A stretch of DNA of 64,000 nucleotides from Listeria costaricensis (GTDB lineage: Bacteria > Bacillota > Bacilli > Lactobacillales > Listeriaceae). Each line of letters opens with the position of its first letter. Positions within the stretch are counted from its first letter, which is position 1. A model generated the notes under the pieces. It worked only from the letters and a program-made list of their open reading frames with translations. It ran no database searches and was not told the DNA's origin. Location: assembly GCF_900183385.1 (NCBI RefSeq), contig NZ_FXUT01000007.1, positions 1 through 64,000 on the forward strand, written 5' to 3'. Both the position numbers and the translations under genes were made by a program. Below are positions 1-9,294 of this stretch, one piece after another.

Positions 1-60
1 CCGCTCGCATCTCTTCATTGTTAATCGAATAAACCAGTAAAAAACACTCTCAAATCCGCA

Positions 61-90
61 CAAAAATACCGATCTTCCTAAAAAGATCGG
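61..90 (-). terminator. Terminator after rluD
   Basis: An 8-bp perfect stem (CCGATCTT with AAGATCGG, 6-nt loop) lies just past the rluD stop codon. Read on the minus strand it is followed by TATTTTTG, so it looks like a Rho-independent terminator for lspA-rluD. Confidence 0.75.
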
Positions 91-105
91 CATCAAAAAT
101 TCTTC

Positions 106-1032
106 TTATGATTCAGACAACATTTCTCTTTCGCGTCGCAAATCAGTCAACACGGCTTCAAAATCAGCCGGAAGCGGTGCCGCAAAATGCAGTCGTTCAC
201 CCGTCCGAGGGTGCGTAAAGCCCAGTTCCGCCGCATGAAGAAACTGACCGCTTCCCTGAATGGTGTTTTTTGGTCCGTATTTTGGATCGCCGGCAAGCGG
301 ATGATCAATGTACTTCATGTGAACCCTAATTTGGTGCGTCCGCCCGGTATCGAGCTGACATTCCACCAGCGTGAAAGCAGGGAAACGCTCGACTACTTGA
401 AAATGAGTCCGTGCTTCCTTCCCGTCTGGCACCACCGCCATTTTTTGCCGGTCATCTTTGGAACGGCCAATTGGTGCTTCAATCGTGCCCTTTTGATGAT
501 GAATCACGCCATGGACAAGCGCAAGATAAACCCGGTCGCTCGTTTTGTCCTTCAACTGTTTCGCCAGTGATTCATGTGCCGCATCGTTCTTAGCTACCAT
601 CAGAAGCCCTGAGGTGTCCTTGTCGATCCGGTGCACAATCCCAGGTCGGATCACGCCATTAATGCCCGACAAATCCTTGCAATGATAGAGCAGCGCATTG
701 ACAAGCGTCCCCGACTGGTGTCCTGCCGACGGATGCACCACCATGCCAGCCGGTTTATTTACAACCAGCACATCCGCATCCTCGTAGCAAATTTCAAGCG
801 GAATATTTTCTGGAACTGCCTCGAGCTCCTCCGCTTCCTTCCATTCATAAGCCACCACTTCGCCCGCGGTCACTTTATAATTCGGCTTCACAGTCGCACC
901 GGCAATCGTCACCATGCCACAATTCAAAATCGCCTTAATTTGCGAGCGGCTGAGCGGCAACAGCTCACTTAGCGCCTTGTCGACCCGGCTGCCCGCCACA
1001 TTTTCTGTTATTGTTACAGTCTCTTTTGTCAT
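106..1032 (-). CDS. rluD: RluD-family 23S rRNA pseudouridine synthase
   Basis: Predicted to isomerise uridine to pseudouridine in large-subunit rRNA. An N-terminal S4 RNA-binding domain covers about residues 14-60. The catalytic domain shows NKPAGMVVHP at 92-101, the HRID-KDTSG signature at 134-142 with the catalytic Asp at 137, and a later GRTHQIRVH motif. The length (308 aa) is normal for the family. The ATG start overlaps the lspA stop by four bases (ATGA), so the two are probably translationally coupled, and a GGAAAAAAAG stretch inside lspA could serve as ribosome binding site. The lspA-rluD pairing is standard in Firmicutes. The exact target uridines cannot be read from sequence; paralogues RluB/RluC are alternatives. 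Confidence 0.93.
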   Translation of the reverse strand: MTKETVTITENVAGSRVDKALSELLPLSRSQIKAILNCGMVTIAGATVKPNYKVTAGEVVAYEWKEAEELEAVPENIPLEICYEDADVLVVNKPAGMVVHPSAGHQSGTLVNALLYHCKDLSGINGVIRPGIVHRIDKDTSGLLMVAKNDAAHESLAKQLKDKTSDRVYLALVHGVIHHQKGTIEAPIGRSKDDRQKMAVVPDGKEARTHFQVVERFPAFTLVECQLDTGRTHQIRVHMKYIDHPLAGDPKYGPKNTIQGSGQFLHAAELGFTHPRTGERLHFAAPLPADFEAVLTDLRREREMLSES

Positions 1033-1496
1033 ACTTTTTTTCCTTTCGTTTTGCGGTCATCTAGGAAGACATAGATTAGCATCAACACCACACCAACGCA
1101 AAGTGACATATCCGCCACATTGAAAATTGGGAAATAATAATCGCCCCAAACGGTCGAAATGAAATCAACCACTTCCTGATGCAGCAGCCGGTCGATAAAG
1201 TTTCCCACAGCTCCGCCTAAAATAAGTGCCAAGCTTACTGAAAACAGCGGCTGACCCTTCGCATATTTATGCATAATATAAATAATGATACCCACTACGA
1301 CAATCGTGACAATGTAAAACAGCCACATGTGCCCTTCCAGAATGCTCCAAGCGCCTCCCGTATTCCGGTAACTCCGCCAGTACAAAAATCCGGGAATCAC
1401 GGTGATGCTTTCGCCGACTTCCATCGTTTGTACCACAATGTATTTCGTCAGCTGATCCAGCACGAGAACCGCAAGCGTAATCAAATAATAATACAT
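1029..1496 (-). CDS. lspA: Lipoprotein signal peptidase (signal peptidase II)
   Basis: Membrane aspartyl protease that cleaves signal peptides of diacylglyceryl-modified prolipoproteins. The 155-aa protein has four hydrophobic segments. Conserved residues fall at D14, at D102 in GNFIDR and at D129 in NVADMS; the last two are the catalytic pair known from Bacillus LspA. A GAGG ribosome site lies about 8 nt before the ATG. It overlaps rluD by 4 nt. Substrates probably include the two lipoproteins encoded in this window (38.5 kb and 60.3 kb). No separate promoter is obvious; the upstream permease terminator sits just before it. Confidence 0.96.
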   Translation of the reverse strand: MYYYLITLAVLVLDQLTKYIVVQTMEVGESITVIPGFLYWRSYRNTGGAWSILEGHMWLFYIVTIVVVGIIIYIMHKYAKGQPLFSVSLALILGGAVGNFIDRLLHQEVVDFISTVWGDYYFPIFNVADMSLCVGVVLMLIYVFLDDRKTKGKKV

Positions 1497-1524
1497 GCCC
1501 TTGCCTCATTTCCCTCTTAATAAA

Positions 1525-1557
1525 ATCGAAAAAGAGCTCCCCAAAGACGGGAAGCCC
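1525..1557 (-). terminator. Terminator after NCS2 permease
   Basis: A 9-bp stem (gagctcccc with gggaagccc, including G-U pairs) with a 6-nt loop is followed on the minus strand by UUUUU. It lies between the permease stop and the lspA ribosome site. Confidence 0.75.
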
Positions 1558-1566
1558 TAGTCTCAG

Positions 1567-2856
1567 TTATATCCATTGTATGATAAATTGCACTAAAAAT
1601 AAAGCCGCAATCACATACATTACCATCGAAATTCGCTCTTTCTTCTTCGTGAAGAGCGACAGAATTGGATACGCGATAAAACCTGCTGCAATTCCATCCG
1701 CAATGCTATACGTGAATGGAATCAGCACAACGATCAAAAGTGCCGACAACATGCTGGCCGTGTCTGTAAGATCAATCTCTTTGAACTCCTGCAGCATACT
1801 GAGCCCGATCACAATCAAAATTGGCGCCACGGCACTGTTTGGAATGACGCCTAAGAAAGGCATCAGAACCAGCGAAGCCGCAAACAAAAGTCCTGTCGTA
1901 ATCGTAGCCAGTCCTGTTTTCGCACCGCTGGCAAAAAGCGAGCCGCTCTCTAAAGCCGAAACCGTTGGGCTGGTGCCGAACAAGCCGGACAAAAATACCG
2001 TGATGGAGCTGGCGCGCAGAACCTTTGGCAGGGATTCTTCCCGTTTCAGTTGCTTCGTTTGCCCAAAGGTGAGTCCGACCGTTTCAAAAACAATCACCAT
2101 CGTCATCGTAAAAACACCCGACCAGAAAGCCACATTCGTCACGCCGTGAAAATCAAGCGCGAAAAAAACATCTTTCACAGGTGCCAAACTCAGCGTTGTT
2201 TCACCGACTTGACCGTTTACCCCGAATAAAAAGCCGAGGAGCGTCCCAAAAATGAGACTCCATAAAAACGTTCCAGGCACTTTGCGGATCACAAGAATCA
2301 AGGTGAGAAGGAGTGTGAGGAGCGTTGCAAGCACAAACGGATCATTCAGCGCACCAAGTTCCAAAAGTGTATGCTTCCCCGGCTTCACGAGCTGCCCTTT
2401 TTCCAGTCCGAGTAGCACTAAGAAAAGTCCCAGTCCAACCGTAATCCCCTGCTTCAATACCAGTGGAATCGCATTGTTGAGCTTTTCTGCAAGCGGTGTG
2501 AAAGCCAGAATCATAAATAAAATTCCGCTGACCGAAACCGCCGCCAGTGCCTCCTGCCATGAAAGCCCCATACTGCCGACCAGTGTGTACGCAAACAGGG
2601 CATTGATCCCCATTCCCGGCATCACGATTAGCGGTACATTGGCCATAAAGCCCATGAGCAAACAACCCACCGCCGAAATAAAAATCGTCGAAAGGATGGC
2701 AGCTTCTTTTGGAATTCCTGCCTCGCTAAGAATACTGCTGTTGACGACGATGATGTAAACAACTGTAAAATAGCCGATCACACCCGCCAAAAGCTCCGTT
2801 CGCAAGTTTGATCCATGCGTCTTTAACTGAAACCTTTTTTCCAGAAATTTTTGCAT
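1567..2856 (-). CDS. NCS2-family nucleobase permease (PbuG/AzgA type)
   Basis: Probable proton-coupled hypoxanthine/guanine or adenine importer. The 429-aa protein is almost wholly membrane-embedded, with about 12 hydrophobic segments. The AzgA-type signature PGMGINALFAYTLV is near residue 80 and a SALESGSLFASGAKTG-like segment in the second half fits the family. An RBS (TGAGG) sits 8 nt before the ATG. It is transcribed alone from its own promoter towards a terminator. Bacillus pbuG has a guanine riboswitch, but this leader shows no purine aptamer, only a short hairpin. The substrate is inferred from family only. Confidence 0.88.
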   Translation of the reverse strand: MQKFLEKRFQLKTHGSNLRTELLAGVIGYFTVVYIIVVNSSILSEAGIPKEAAILSTIFISAVGCLLMGFMANVPLIVMPGMGINALFAYTLVGSMGLSWQEALAAVSVSGILFMILAFTPLAEKLNNAIPLVLKQGITVGLGLFLVLLGLEKGQLVKPGKHTLLELGALNDPFVLATLLTLLLTLILVIRKVPGTFLWSLIFGTLLGFLFGVNGQVGETTLSLAPVKDVFFALDFHGVTNVAFWSGVFTMTMVIVFETVGLTFGQTKQLKREESLPKVLRASSITVFLSGLFGTSPTVSALESGSLFASGAKTGLATITTGLLFAASLVLMPFLGVIPNSAVAPILIVIGLSMLQEFKEIDLTDTASMLSALLIVVLIPFTYSIADGIAAGFIAYPILSLFTKKKERISMVMYVIAALFLVQFIIQWI

Positions 2857-2894
2857 GATTTTTCCTCAATATAAAATTGTCCCTCTCCCAACCC

Positions 2895-2910
2895 GCAAGA
2901 AACGTCTTGC
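2895..2910 (-). other. Leader hairpin upstream of NCS2 permease
   Basis: GCAAGA and TCTTGC form a 6-bp stem with a 4-nt loop in the predicted 5' leader. There is no U-run, so it is not a terminator. It may only affect mRNA stability or ribosome access. Confidence 0.35.
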
Positions 2911-2921
2911 CACAATCATGA

Positions 2922-2950
2922 ATTATACATGATTTCTCGTTTTCGGGCAA
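2922..2950 (-). promoter_or_regulatory. Sigma-A promoter of NCS2 permease
   Basis: On the minus strand TTGCCC, a 17-nt spacer and TATAAT. The -10 lies inside a small palindrome (ATCATG...CATGAT) that could be a regulator site, which is speculative. Confidence 0.7.
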
Positions 2951-3027
2951 CAAAAGTCGTTTCCATTACTTTTTAGCATTTGTTTCTAAATTCCTTTTTG
3001 AAAAAGACCCGATCCAGCTGCCAACTA

Positions 3028-3036
3028 TGGTATAAT
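3028..3036 (+). promoter_or_regulatory. Extended -10 promoter of MATE gene
   Basis: TGG followed directly by TATAAT, 25 nt upstream of the start codon, with a good RBS (AAGGGAGG) in between. No clear -35 is present, as is usual for extended -10 promoters. Confidence 0.6.
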
Positions 3037-3061
3037 GCTTGGTTAGAAGGGAGGCTTCTTT

Positions 3062-4411
3062 GTGGAGCATCAACAAGGACTTTGGGGAAAATGGCGGCAA
3101 TTTCTGCTGATTTTTACACCAATCGTCATTACACAACTTACACTTTTTTCCATGACATTTTTTGATACAACAATGTCCGGGCACTATTCCAATCAGGCGC
3201 TTGCCGGCGTCGCAATCGGAAGCTCACTGTGGTCGCCCATCAACGCTGGTTTTTCAGGGTTGCTCATGGCCGTCACGCCAATCATTTCGCAACTAATTGG
3301 TGCCAGAAAAGAAGCCGATGTAAAGAAAACGGTTCATAACGGCCTTTATATTGCCTTGGCATTAGCCCTTTTACTCATTCTGGCTAACCTTTTTCTTGTG
3401 CCCGTCGTTTTGTCACACATGGCGATTACAGATGACGTCAGGACAACCGCCCGGCACTTTTTAACAGGGATTTCGATTGGCATACCGGCGTTCTTTTTAT
3501 CTGCCGTTTTACGTGCCTTTATTGATTCGCTTGGTCTGACGCGCGTCACCATGCTGATCACTTTGACGACCGTTCCAATGAATATTCTGCTCAACTATCT
3601 GCTGATTTTTGGGAACTGGGGATTTCCAGAGCTTGGCGGTGCGGGGAGCGGCTATGCAACTGGCATCACCTATTGGCTGGTTTTGATCGTGACACTCGTT
3701 TTGATTCAGACGCAAAGTCGGATCCGCCGTTTTCGAGTTCTATCACGTCCAGCAGCATTCGATCGGCGGCCCGCCCGTGAAATCATCGGCATTGGCGTTC
3801 CAAACGGCTTGACAATTTTGTTTGAAACAGGGATTTTTTCTGCCGTGACGATTCTGATGGGGCACTTTGGTACAGATACAATCGCCGCTCATCAGTCGGC
3901 CAATAGTGTCTGTACGCTTTTATACGCCTTCCCGCTCAGTATTGCCAGCACATTGACGATTCTGATTGGGTACGAAACAGGGGCTGGTCGCCTGCCGGAT
4001 GCCAAGCGTTATCGCCACATCGGCATGCTTGCAGCGATTGCAATTGGCTGTGTGAACGGACTGATTTTATTTTTATTCCGCACGCCGATTGCCTTTCTTT
4101 ATACTAAAGACGCAGGACTGGCTGATCTGATTACGGCCTTCTTGATGTATGCCATCCTGTTTCAATTTGCGGATGCGATTTTGTCACCCGTCCTCGGAGC
4201 ACTGCGCGGCTACAAGGATGTCAAGATCACCTCGATTGTTGCCTTTATCGCCTACTGGCTGATCGGACTGCCGCTTGGCTATCTGCTTTCTCTTGGCAGT
4301 CTGGGTGCGTTTGGTTACTGGATTGGACTCAGCACAGGGCTCTTTACAGCCGCGATCCTGCTTTCTTTCCGCGTTCGGGTGACGGAGAAAAGGCTCGTAG
4401 GGAATCAGTAA
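3062..4411 (+). CDS. MATE-family multidrug/Na+ antiporter
   Basis: Predicted cation-coupled exporter in the cytoplasmic membrane. The 449-aa protein has twelve predicted membrane segments in two similar halves, and its N-terminal region (PIVITQLTLFSMTFFDTTMSG) is typical of NorM/YpnP-type MATE proteins. Translation starts at GTG 3062, supported by AAGGGAGG seven bases upstream. It is divergent from the NCS2 permease and has its own promoter. The substrate is unknown; efflux of cationic drugs or metabolites is the usual role. Coding composition resembles its neighbours, so no sign of recent transfer. Confidence 0.92.
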   Translation: MEHQQGLWGKWRQFLLIFTPIVITQLTLFSMTFFDTTMSGHYSNQALAGVAIGSSLWSPINAGFSGLLMAVTPIISQLIGARKEADVKKTVHNGLYIALALALLLILANLFLVPVVLSHMAITDDVRTTARHFLTGISIGIPAFFLSAVLRAFIDSLGLTRVTMLITLTTVPMNILLNYLLIFGNWGFPELGGAGSGYATGITYWLVLIVTLVLIQTQSRIRRFRVLSRPAAFDRRPAREIIGIGVPNGLTILFETGIFSAVTILMGHFGTDTIAAHQSANSVCTLLYAFPLSIASTLTILIGYETGAGRLPDAKRYRHIGMLAAIAIGCVNGLILFLFRTPIAFLYTKDAGLADLITAFLMYAILFQFADAILSPVLGALRGYKDVKITSIVAFIAYWLIGLPLGYLLSLGSLGAFGYWIGLSTGLFTAAILLSFRVRVTEKRLVGNQ

Positions 4412-4804
4412 AACATTCTCCAAAGATCAAAATAATCAGCTGAACATAAAAATTCCAATGGGATGAGAACCTACTATTAAACATAAATCCATTTTCTAAA
4501 TGGTTTTTGAATAATTTTAGGTTCTTTGTTATTTTTAACCTGAGCGCTTATTTTTAATGGATATTTTGCCATTAATCGCTGCCTTTTTATAATTAACGTC
4601 AAATGAACTTGCTTTTAGAACGATCTTATTTCTAACTCCATAATTGCCTTCGTAAAAACGAGTATTTTTACGTAACAAAAAACAGACAAGAAACCCAATC
4701 GATTTCTTGTCTGTTTATCATTCTCTTCATTCGACTCTACAAAAGTCATTCAAATTCTGCTGTTTCGATTTCTAAAAAATAATCTATCCCTCAGGTCATG
4801 TTCC
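4412..4804. other. AT-rich intergenic region, possible gene remnant
   Basis: This 393-bp gap is visibly richer in AT than the flanking genes and holds several short inverted repeats (4466-4525 nested, 4651-4672). On the minus strand a frame stays open from about 4714 to a stop at 4535. Its translation contains a short stretch (YEGNYGVRNKIV) that looks protein-like, but there is no start codon with an RBS and it runs through a terminator. It may be the decayed end of a lost gene. Apart from the ctpA terminator nothing else is seen here. Confidence 0.4.
4671..4716 (-). terminator. Terminator after ctpA
   Basis: A perfect 14-bp stem (4680-4693 with 4703-4716, 9-nt loop) followed on the minus strand by TTTTTTG. 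Read on the plus strand it ends in TTTATC and could weakly stop MATE transcripts too. Confidence 0.8.
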
Positions 4805-6286
4805 TTATTTCAACATTTCCTTCGCAGCATTTACCTGTGGATCATTTTCTGTCAGTTGTTTTTGTACTAGTTCAACCAGTTTATTCGTGGTATCTCCAGT
4901 CATAACGCCTGTGATTTCCAAGTTATTATCTTTTTGGAAACGTTGTACCGCGTAAGTCGTATCCGCATCATACAGGCCGTCCACTTCACCAACATTATAA
5001 TCGAGTGCTTTCAGAAGGGTTTCAATCGTCTTAACATCATCGCCAAAGTCGCCTTCTTTGTAGCTCTTAGAAGCAGATGGAACCGTCATTGTTGCATAAT
5101 CCGGCATCTTGACTTCCTTGTCAGGTGTGATGCCTTTTTCATTAATCCATTCGCCGTCCGGTGTCAGCCATTTGGCGATTGTCAGTTTCAGCGTGGAACC
5201 GTCATCAAGCTCTGTCGCCGTTTGAACGGTGCCCTTTCCGAATGATTGCGTCCCCACAAGCTGAACATCCCCTGATTCACTGGCTGCCGCTGCTAGGATT
5301 TCAGAAGCACTGGCACTGCCGTCATCAATCAGCATCACGGTTGGCACCTTGACCTTGTAGCCGTCATTGGCTGAGCTATCCGCCTGAATGGCAGTTTTCT
5401 TGCCGTCCTTATCCTCTTCCTGAACGACTACCTTGCCGTCATCCACAAACATACTGCTGATATTGACCGCCTGATCAAGCAGCCCGCCTGGATTGCCTCG
5501 CAGGTCGACAATCAGCCCTTTCATGCCTTCTTTGTCCAATTTCTTCATGGCTTTTAAGAATTCTTCGGATGTATTTTCTGAGAAGCTACTAATAGTGACG
5601 TGGGCAATCTTATCGTCACCCATTTCGGTATAAACCGTCTCGATTGGGATTTCGTCACGTGTGATCGTCACATCAAATGGCTGGTCGACCCCTTCACGCT
5701 TGATTGTCAGTGTCACATCCGTCCCTTTTTCACCACGGATTTTGTTGGTCGCTTCTGTCGCTGTGTCGCCTTCGACTGATTTACCGTCTACTTTTTGAAT
5801 GACATCGCGCGGCTTCAGTCCTGCTTTTTCAGCCGGCGAATTTTTGATTGGTGAAACGATCATGATTTGCCCGTCTGATTCCTGAATTTCTGCCCCAATT
5901 CCCTCAAAACTAGACGAAATGGAATCGTTAAACTGGCTCGACTCTTTTTTCGACATGTAGGTGGAATATGGATCATCCAGACTGGCCACCATTCCCTGAA
6001 TGGCACCGTTAATCATCTTACTAGGGTCGGTATCTTTGTAATAATTCTTTGTAATCTGGTCATACACATTGTAAAGCTTTGTAAATTCATTTCGTTCCGG
6101 AATGGTCACCTTAACTTCTTTGTCCGCACCTAAGCTCATGACCACCGTCGTAATAAGAGCTGTCACAAACACAAATGCAAAAATAATCATGATGAATGGA
6201 AAAACTTTTATTTTAATATAGCTATTTCCCGGTTGCTTTTTCTTCGGTTCCTTTTCCTCTTCTTCTGGTTGTGGATGTTGATCCAT
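4805..6286 (-). CDS. ctpA: Carboxy-terminal processing protease CtpA (S41)
   Basis: Membrane-anchored serine protease acting on extracytoplasmic proteins. The order is a Lys/Glu-rich cytoplasmic tail, one membrane span at about 28-51, a PDZ domain at about 125-200, the S41 protease domain at about 225-395 and a C-terminal peptidoglycan-binding domain at about 410-475. The Ser-Lys catalytic dyad is S326 in GSASASEI and K351 in FGKGTVQ, with Q355 four residues on. The peptidoglycan-binding tail suggests it works near the wall. The length of 493 aa is typical for Listeria/Bacillus CtpA. It is monocistronic, with a terminator behind it. Natural substrates are not known from sequence. Confidence 0.95.
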   Translation of the reverse strand: MDQHPQPEEEEKEPKKKQPGNSYIKIKVFPFIMIIFAFVFVTALITTVVMSLGADKEVKVTIPERNEFTKLYNVYDQITKNYYKDTDPSKMINGAIQGMVASLDDPYSTYMSKKESSQFNDSISSSFEGIGAEIQESDGQIMIVSPIKNSPAEKAGLKPRDVIQKVDGKSVEGDTATEATNKIRGEKGTDVTLTIKREGVDQPFDVTITRDEIPIETVYTEMGDDKIAHVTISSFSENTSEEFLKAMKKLDKEGMKGLIVDLRGNPGGLLDQAVNISSMFVDDGKVVVQEEDKDGKKTAIQADSSANDGYKVKVPTVMLIDDGSASASEILAAAASESGDVQLVGTQSFGKGTVQTATELDDGSTLKLTIAKWLTPDGEWINEKGITPDKEVKMPDYATMTVPSASKSYKEGDFGDDVKTIETLLKALDYNVGEVDGLYDADTTYAVQRFQKDNNLEITGVMTGDTTNKLVELVQKQLTENDPQVNAAKEMLK

Positions 6287-6349
6287 GAAACTTCACCACT
6301 TTCTATCTATAAATGCCGCTTTTTTTATATATGTAAACTTAACTCTATT

Positions 6350-6358
6350 ATTTTACCA
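6350..6358 (-). promoter_or_regulatory. Possible extended -10 promoter of ctpA
   Basis: Minus-strand TGG followed by TAAAAT about 64 nt before the start codon. No convincing -35 is seen. Confidence 0.4.
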
Positions 6359-6406
6359 GTTTTTACGTGTGAATGGTATCCCTATTTATAAAACTCTTTT
6401 CCCTAC

Positions 6407-6441
6407 AAAATGAAAACCGCACTGCGACTAAACAGTGCGGT
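6407..6441 (-). terminator. Terminator of the copper operon
   Basis: A 9-bp perfect stem (ACCGCACTG with CAGTGCGGT, 8-nt loop) starts 5 nt after the copZ stop. It is followed on the minus strand by TTTTCATTTTG. Confidence 0.75.
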
Positions 6442-6446
6442 AAACT

Positions 6447-6653
6447 TTATTCAATCACTTCATATCCAGCTTCCTCTACTGCCTCCACTAAATCAGCTTC
6501 TTGGAGAGCGGTCGCATCATAGCTGACCACCGCTTCCTCTTTTTCCAGTGAGACTTGCGCCGATTTTACCCCCTGCATGCCACTAAGGGCATCTTCTACA
6601 CGTTTTTTGCAGTGACCGCAACTCATGCCGTCGATTTTTAAAATTTTTTCCAT
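6447..6653 (-). CDS. copZ: Copper chaperone CopZ
   Basis: Cytosolic Cu(I) chaperone of 68 aa made of a single heavy-metal-associated ferredoxin-like fold. The metal-binding motif GMSCGHC is at residues 9-15. It is the third gene of csoR-copA-copZ and is expected to hand copper to CopA. An AAGGAGG ribosome site precedes the ATG. Placing the chaperone last and next to the ATPase is the usual Firmicutes arrangement. Confidence 0.95.
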   Translation of the reverse strand: MEKILKIDGMSCGHCKKRVEDALSGMQGVKSAQVSLEKEEAVVSYDATALQEADLVEAVEEAGYEVIE

Positions 6654-6720
6654 CCTAAATAACCTCCTTGATTTAGCTCACATAGGTCGCCGTTTTCGCC
6701 TATTTATGCGGCTTGTCTAC

Positions 6721-8949
6721 TTATTTTTCTCTCTCAGAATCGGCAAATCGATATCTTTTCAAACGTAGGGCATTGCTGACGACTGAAACCGAGCTGCCGG
6801 CCATTGCCAGACCTGCTACCCATGGGGCGAGTAGTCCCATCGCCGCGATTGGAATTCCCGCACAATTATATGCCAGCGCCCAGAAAAAGTTCTGGCGGAT
6901 ATTGCGCATCGTGGCTTTGCTAAGAGATAGTGTGTCTGGGATTAGTGTCAAACGATGACCGACCAGCGTCACGTCTCCTGTTTCGATCGCAATATCTGTG
7001 CCGGTGCCAATGCTGATGCCAATATCACTTGCTGCTAAAGCCGGGGCATCATTAATTCCGTCCCCAACAAAGGCGACAACGTGTCCCTCCTGCTGTAGCC
7101 GCTCGACTAGTTGGCTTTTATCGCCGGGGAGCTGCTCCGCAAAGTAGCCGTCCAGCCCCAGTTCCCTCGCCATATTGGCAACAACCGGCTCCAAATCACC
7201 TGAGCAGACATATGTTTTCACACCAGCCGCCTGTAAAGCACGGATGGCCTCTCCAGCTTCTGCTCGCGCCTGATCTGACAGGGCAAAAGCACCGGCGAAT
7301 TGTTCCTCAATGGAAAGGGCGACAATGGTTTGCCCGGAACGGATCCACTGCTCGACCTGCTGCCGGTCAGCGTCATGAATGGCAGCCGTCTTGGTGATGA
7401 ACCGGTAGGAACCGATCGCGACTTTCTTGCCGTCAATCATCCCGGTAATCCCGTGACCAGCTTTGTTTCGCACACGATCGAGCGACAATTGGGCGACCTC
7501 TTTTTGATGATCTGTCAGTCGTTTTTGAATCGCCAGCGCAATCGGGTGATCAGATTGGCTTTCAAGCGCCAAGGAAAAGGCATGGAATTCTGGCAGCCGT
7601 TCAAGCTCCCTTGCGACTTCCAGTTTTCCTTCTGTCAGCGTCCCCGTTTTGTCGAAAATGACCGTATCGACTTTTGCCGTCCGCTCCAAATGTTCGCCGC
7701 CTTTGAATAGGATGCCGTTTTCCGCACCCTTACCCGTTCCCGCCATAATCGCAGTCGGTGTAGCCAGACCAAGCGCACACGGACAAGCAATCACAAGGAC
7801 GGCAATCGAAGCCACCAGACTGTCACTAAACGAGCCTGTAGCCAAATACCAGATTACAAGGGTCAATAAGGCGATCACAAGCACAATCGGAACGAAAATG
7901 CCGGAAATCCGGTCAGCCAGACGCTGGATTGGTGCTTTGATGCCCTGTGCCTCTTCGACAAGCCGGATGATCGATTGCAGCACCGTTTCATCCATGCGTT
8001 TTGTGACCTCGATCTGCAGGGCACCGTCAAAATTGACCGTGGAACCGATCACCTCGTCACCTGCTTTTTTCTCCACAGGAACGGGTTCTCCCGAGATCAT
8101 CGATTCATCAATGCTCGACTCCCCAACACGAATCACACCGTCAATCGGAATCTTCTCTCCCGGCCGAACAACAACCCTATCCCCGACCGAAAGTTCTTCC
8201 AGCGGCACGTTCCACTCTTTGCCATCCCTCAAAACGCGCGCCTCTTTCGACTGCAATTTCAACAAACCGGCAATCGATTCCGTCGTTTTGGATGTCGCAT
8301 AACTTTCCAGTAGCTTTCCTAGTAAAATAAGTGTGATCAAAATGGCACTCGTTTCAAAATAATAATGCGCCATTCTGGTCGGATCATTCAGCTGCAAAAA
8401 GTATTCCACTACGCTGTAAAAATAAGCCGCCGATGTCCCAAGCGCCACAAGCACGTCCATATTGGCACTTTTGCCGCGGAGTGATTTATACGCCCCCTTG
8501 TAAAAGCGCGCCCCAATATAAAACTGGATAATCGTAGCCAGAATCAGCTGCACAGTAGGGCTAATCACCTGCCCGATGGCTTCTGCAAAAGCCGTCTCCC
8601 GAAGTCCCGGAATATGTGTGACCATCGTCAGTAAAAGTGGCAGTGACAAGACGGCCGACAAAACGAACTGCCACACTTCGCGCCGGAAATTTTTGGCTAG
8701 AACCGCATCCTTTTCTTCCTTGGTCATCTTTTTCGCTGCATCATAGCCCGCTTTTTTGACCACTTCGATGAGTGCCTCCGGTGTCGTCTCAGATGGATGA
8801 TAGTAAATCGCCGCATTTTCCGTGACCAGGTTGACATTAGCCCGTTCAACGCCCGGCGCTTTATTCAGTGATTTTTCGACACGCGTAGAACATGCCGCAC
8901 AAGTCATCCCAAATACATTCAGATCTTGGCGAATTGCTTTTTCCTCCAT
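6721..8949 (-). CDS. copA: P1B-type copper-exporting ATPase CopA
   Basis: Exports Cu(I) at the expense of ATP. One N-terminal metal-binding domain carries CAAC (C17, C20), fewer than the two of Bacillus CopA. Further motifs are SGEP at 286-289 (actuator), the membrane CPC at 389-391 that sets copper/silver specificity, DKTGT at 433-437 (phosphorylated Asp), SDHPIA at 466-471 (HP motif of the nucleotide domain) and GDGINDAP at 629-636 (hinge). Eight membrane segments are expected. The AAGGAG ribosome site is 8 nt from the ATG. It lies between csoR and copZ in one operon, so it should be induced by copper through CsoR. Confidence 0.96.
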   Translation of the reverse strand: MEEKAIRQDLNVFGMTCAACSTRVEKSLNKAPGVERANVNLVTENAAIYYHPSETTPEALIEVVKKAGYDAAKKMTKEEKDAVLAKNFRREVWQFVLSAVLSLPLLLTMVTHIPGLRETAFAEAIGQVISPTVQLILATIIQFYIGARFYKGAYKSLRGKSANMDVLVALGTSAAYFYSVVEYFLQLNDPTRMAHYYFETSAILITLILLGKLLESYATSKTTESIAGLLKLQSKEARVLRDGKEWNVPLEELSVGDRVVVRPGEKIPIDGVIRVGESSIDESMISGEPVPVEKKAGDEVIGSTVNFDGALQIEVTKRMDETVLQSIIRLVEEAQGIKAPIQRLADRISGIFVPIVLVIALLTLVIWYLATGSFSDSLVASIAVLVIACPCALGLATPTAIMAGTGKGAENGILFKGGEHLERTAKVDTVIFDKTGTLTEGKLEVARELERLPEFHAFSLALESQSDHPIALAIQKRLTDHQKEVAQLSLDRVRNKAGHGITGMIDGKKVAIGSYRFITKTAAIHDADRQQVEQWIRSGQTIVALSIEEQFAGAFALSDQARAEAGEAIRALQAAGVKTYVCSGDLEPVVANMARELGLDGYFAEQLPGDKSQLVERLQQEGHVVAFVGDGINDAPALAASDIGISIGTGTDIAIETGDVTLVGHRLTLIPDTLSLSKATMRNIRQNFFWALAYNCAGIPIAAMGLLAPWVAGLAMAGSSVSVVSNALRLKRYRFADSEREK

Positions 8950-8964
8950 ATCGCTCTCTCCTTC

Positions 8965-9261
8965 TCACGATTTTGAAAATTGACGGATCGCACTGATTAA
9001 GTCGTCCATCACTTCCCCGTTGTCGCCATCCTCTGCCGCTTTCACCACACAATGTGCCGTATGATGTTCGAGCACCTGCAAACCCACCTTTTTCAGAGCA
9101 GAATTTGCCGCCGAAATTTGAACAAGAATATCTGTACAATAGCGATCTTCCTCCACCATTTGCTGAATGCCGCGAATTTGGCCTTCCACACGACGCAAAC
9201 GATTCAGAATTAGCTTTGTTTCCTCCTGATTACGCGGAACGAGTGGTTGATCTTGCACCAT
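8965..9261 (-). CDS. csoR: Copper-sensing repressor CsoR
   Basis: All-helical DUF156 repressor that leaves DNA when it binds Cu(I). The three metal ligands of the family are visible at C42, H67 and C71. I start at the ATG at 9261 because AAAGGAGG lies 7 nt upstream; an upstream in-frame start at 9291 has no such site. This gives 98 aa. The gene heads the copper operon and an operator-like palindrome overlaps its promoter, so it should be autoregulated. Paralogues that sense other metals or sulfur lack this exact Cys-His-Cys set or this neighbourhood. Confidence 0.94.
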   Translation of the reverse strand: MVQDQPLVPRNQEETKLILNRLRRVEGQIRGIQQMVEEDRYCTDILVQISAANSALKKVGLQVLEHHTAHCVVKAAEDGDNGEVMDDLISAIRQFSKS

Positions 9262-9294
9262 ATCAATTCCTCCTTTATCTTTTCTACACACCTC

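Noticed and set aside
1-60. Pyrimidine-operon leader at the window start
   Set aside because: The gene order makes pyr genes possible beyond the left edge, but 60 bp show no attenuator structure.
2857-3027. Purine riboswitch in front of the NCS2 permease
   Set aside because: The core TTTCTACC/CCGTAAA/GGACTAT blocks seen at xpt are absent; only a 6-bp hairpin is present.
7649-8302. Plus-strand frame of 217 codons opposite copA
   Set aside because: copA has all P-type ATPase motifs in the opposite frame; this frame has none.
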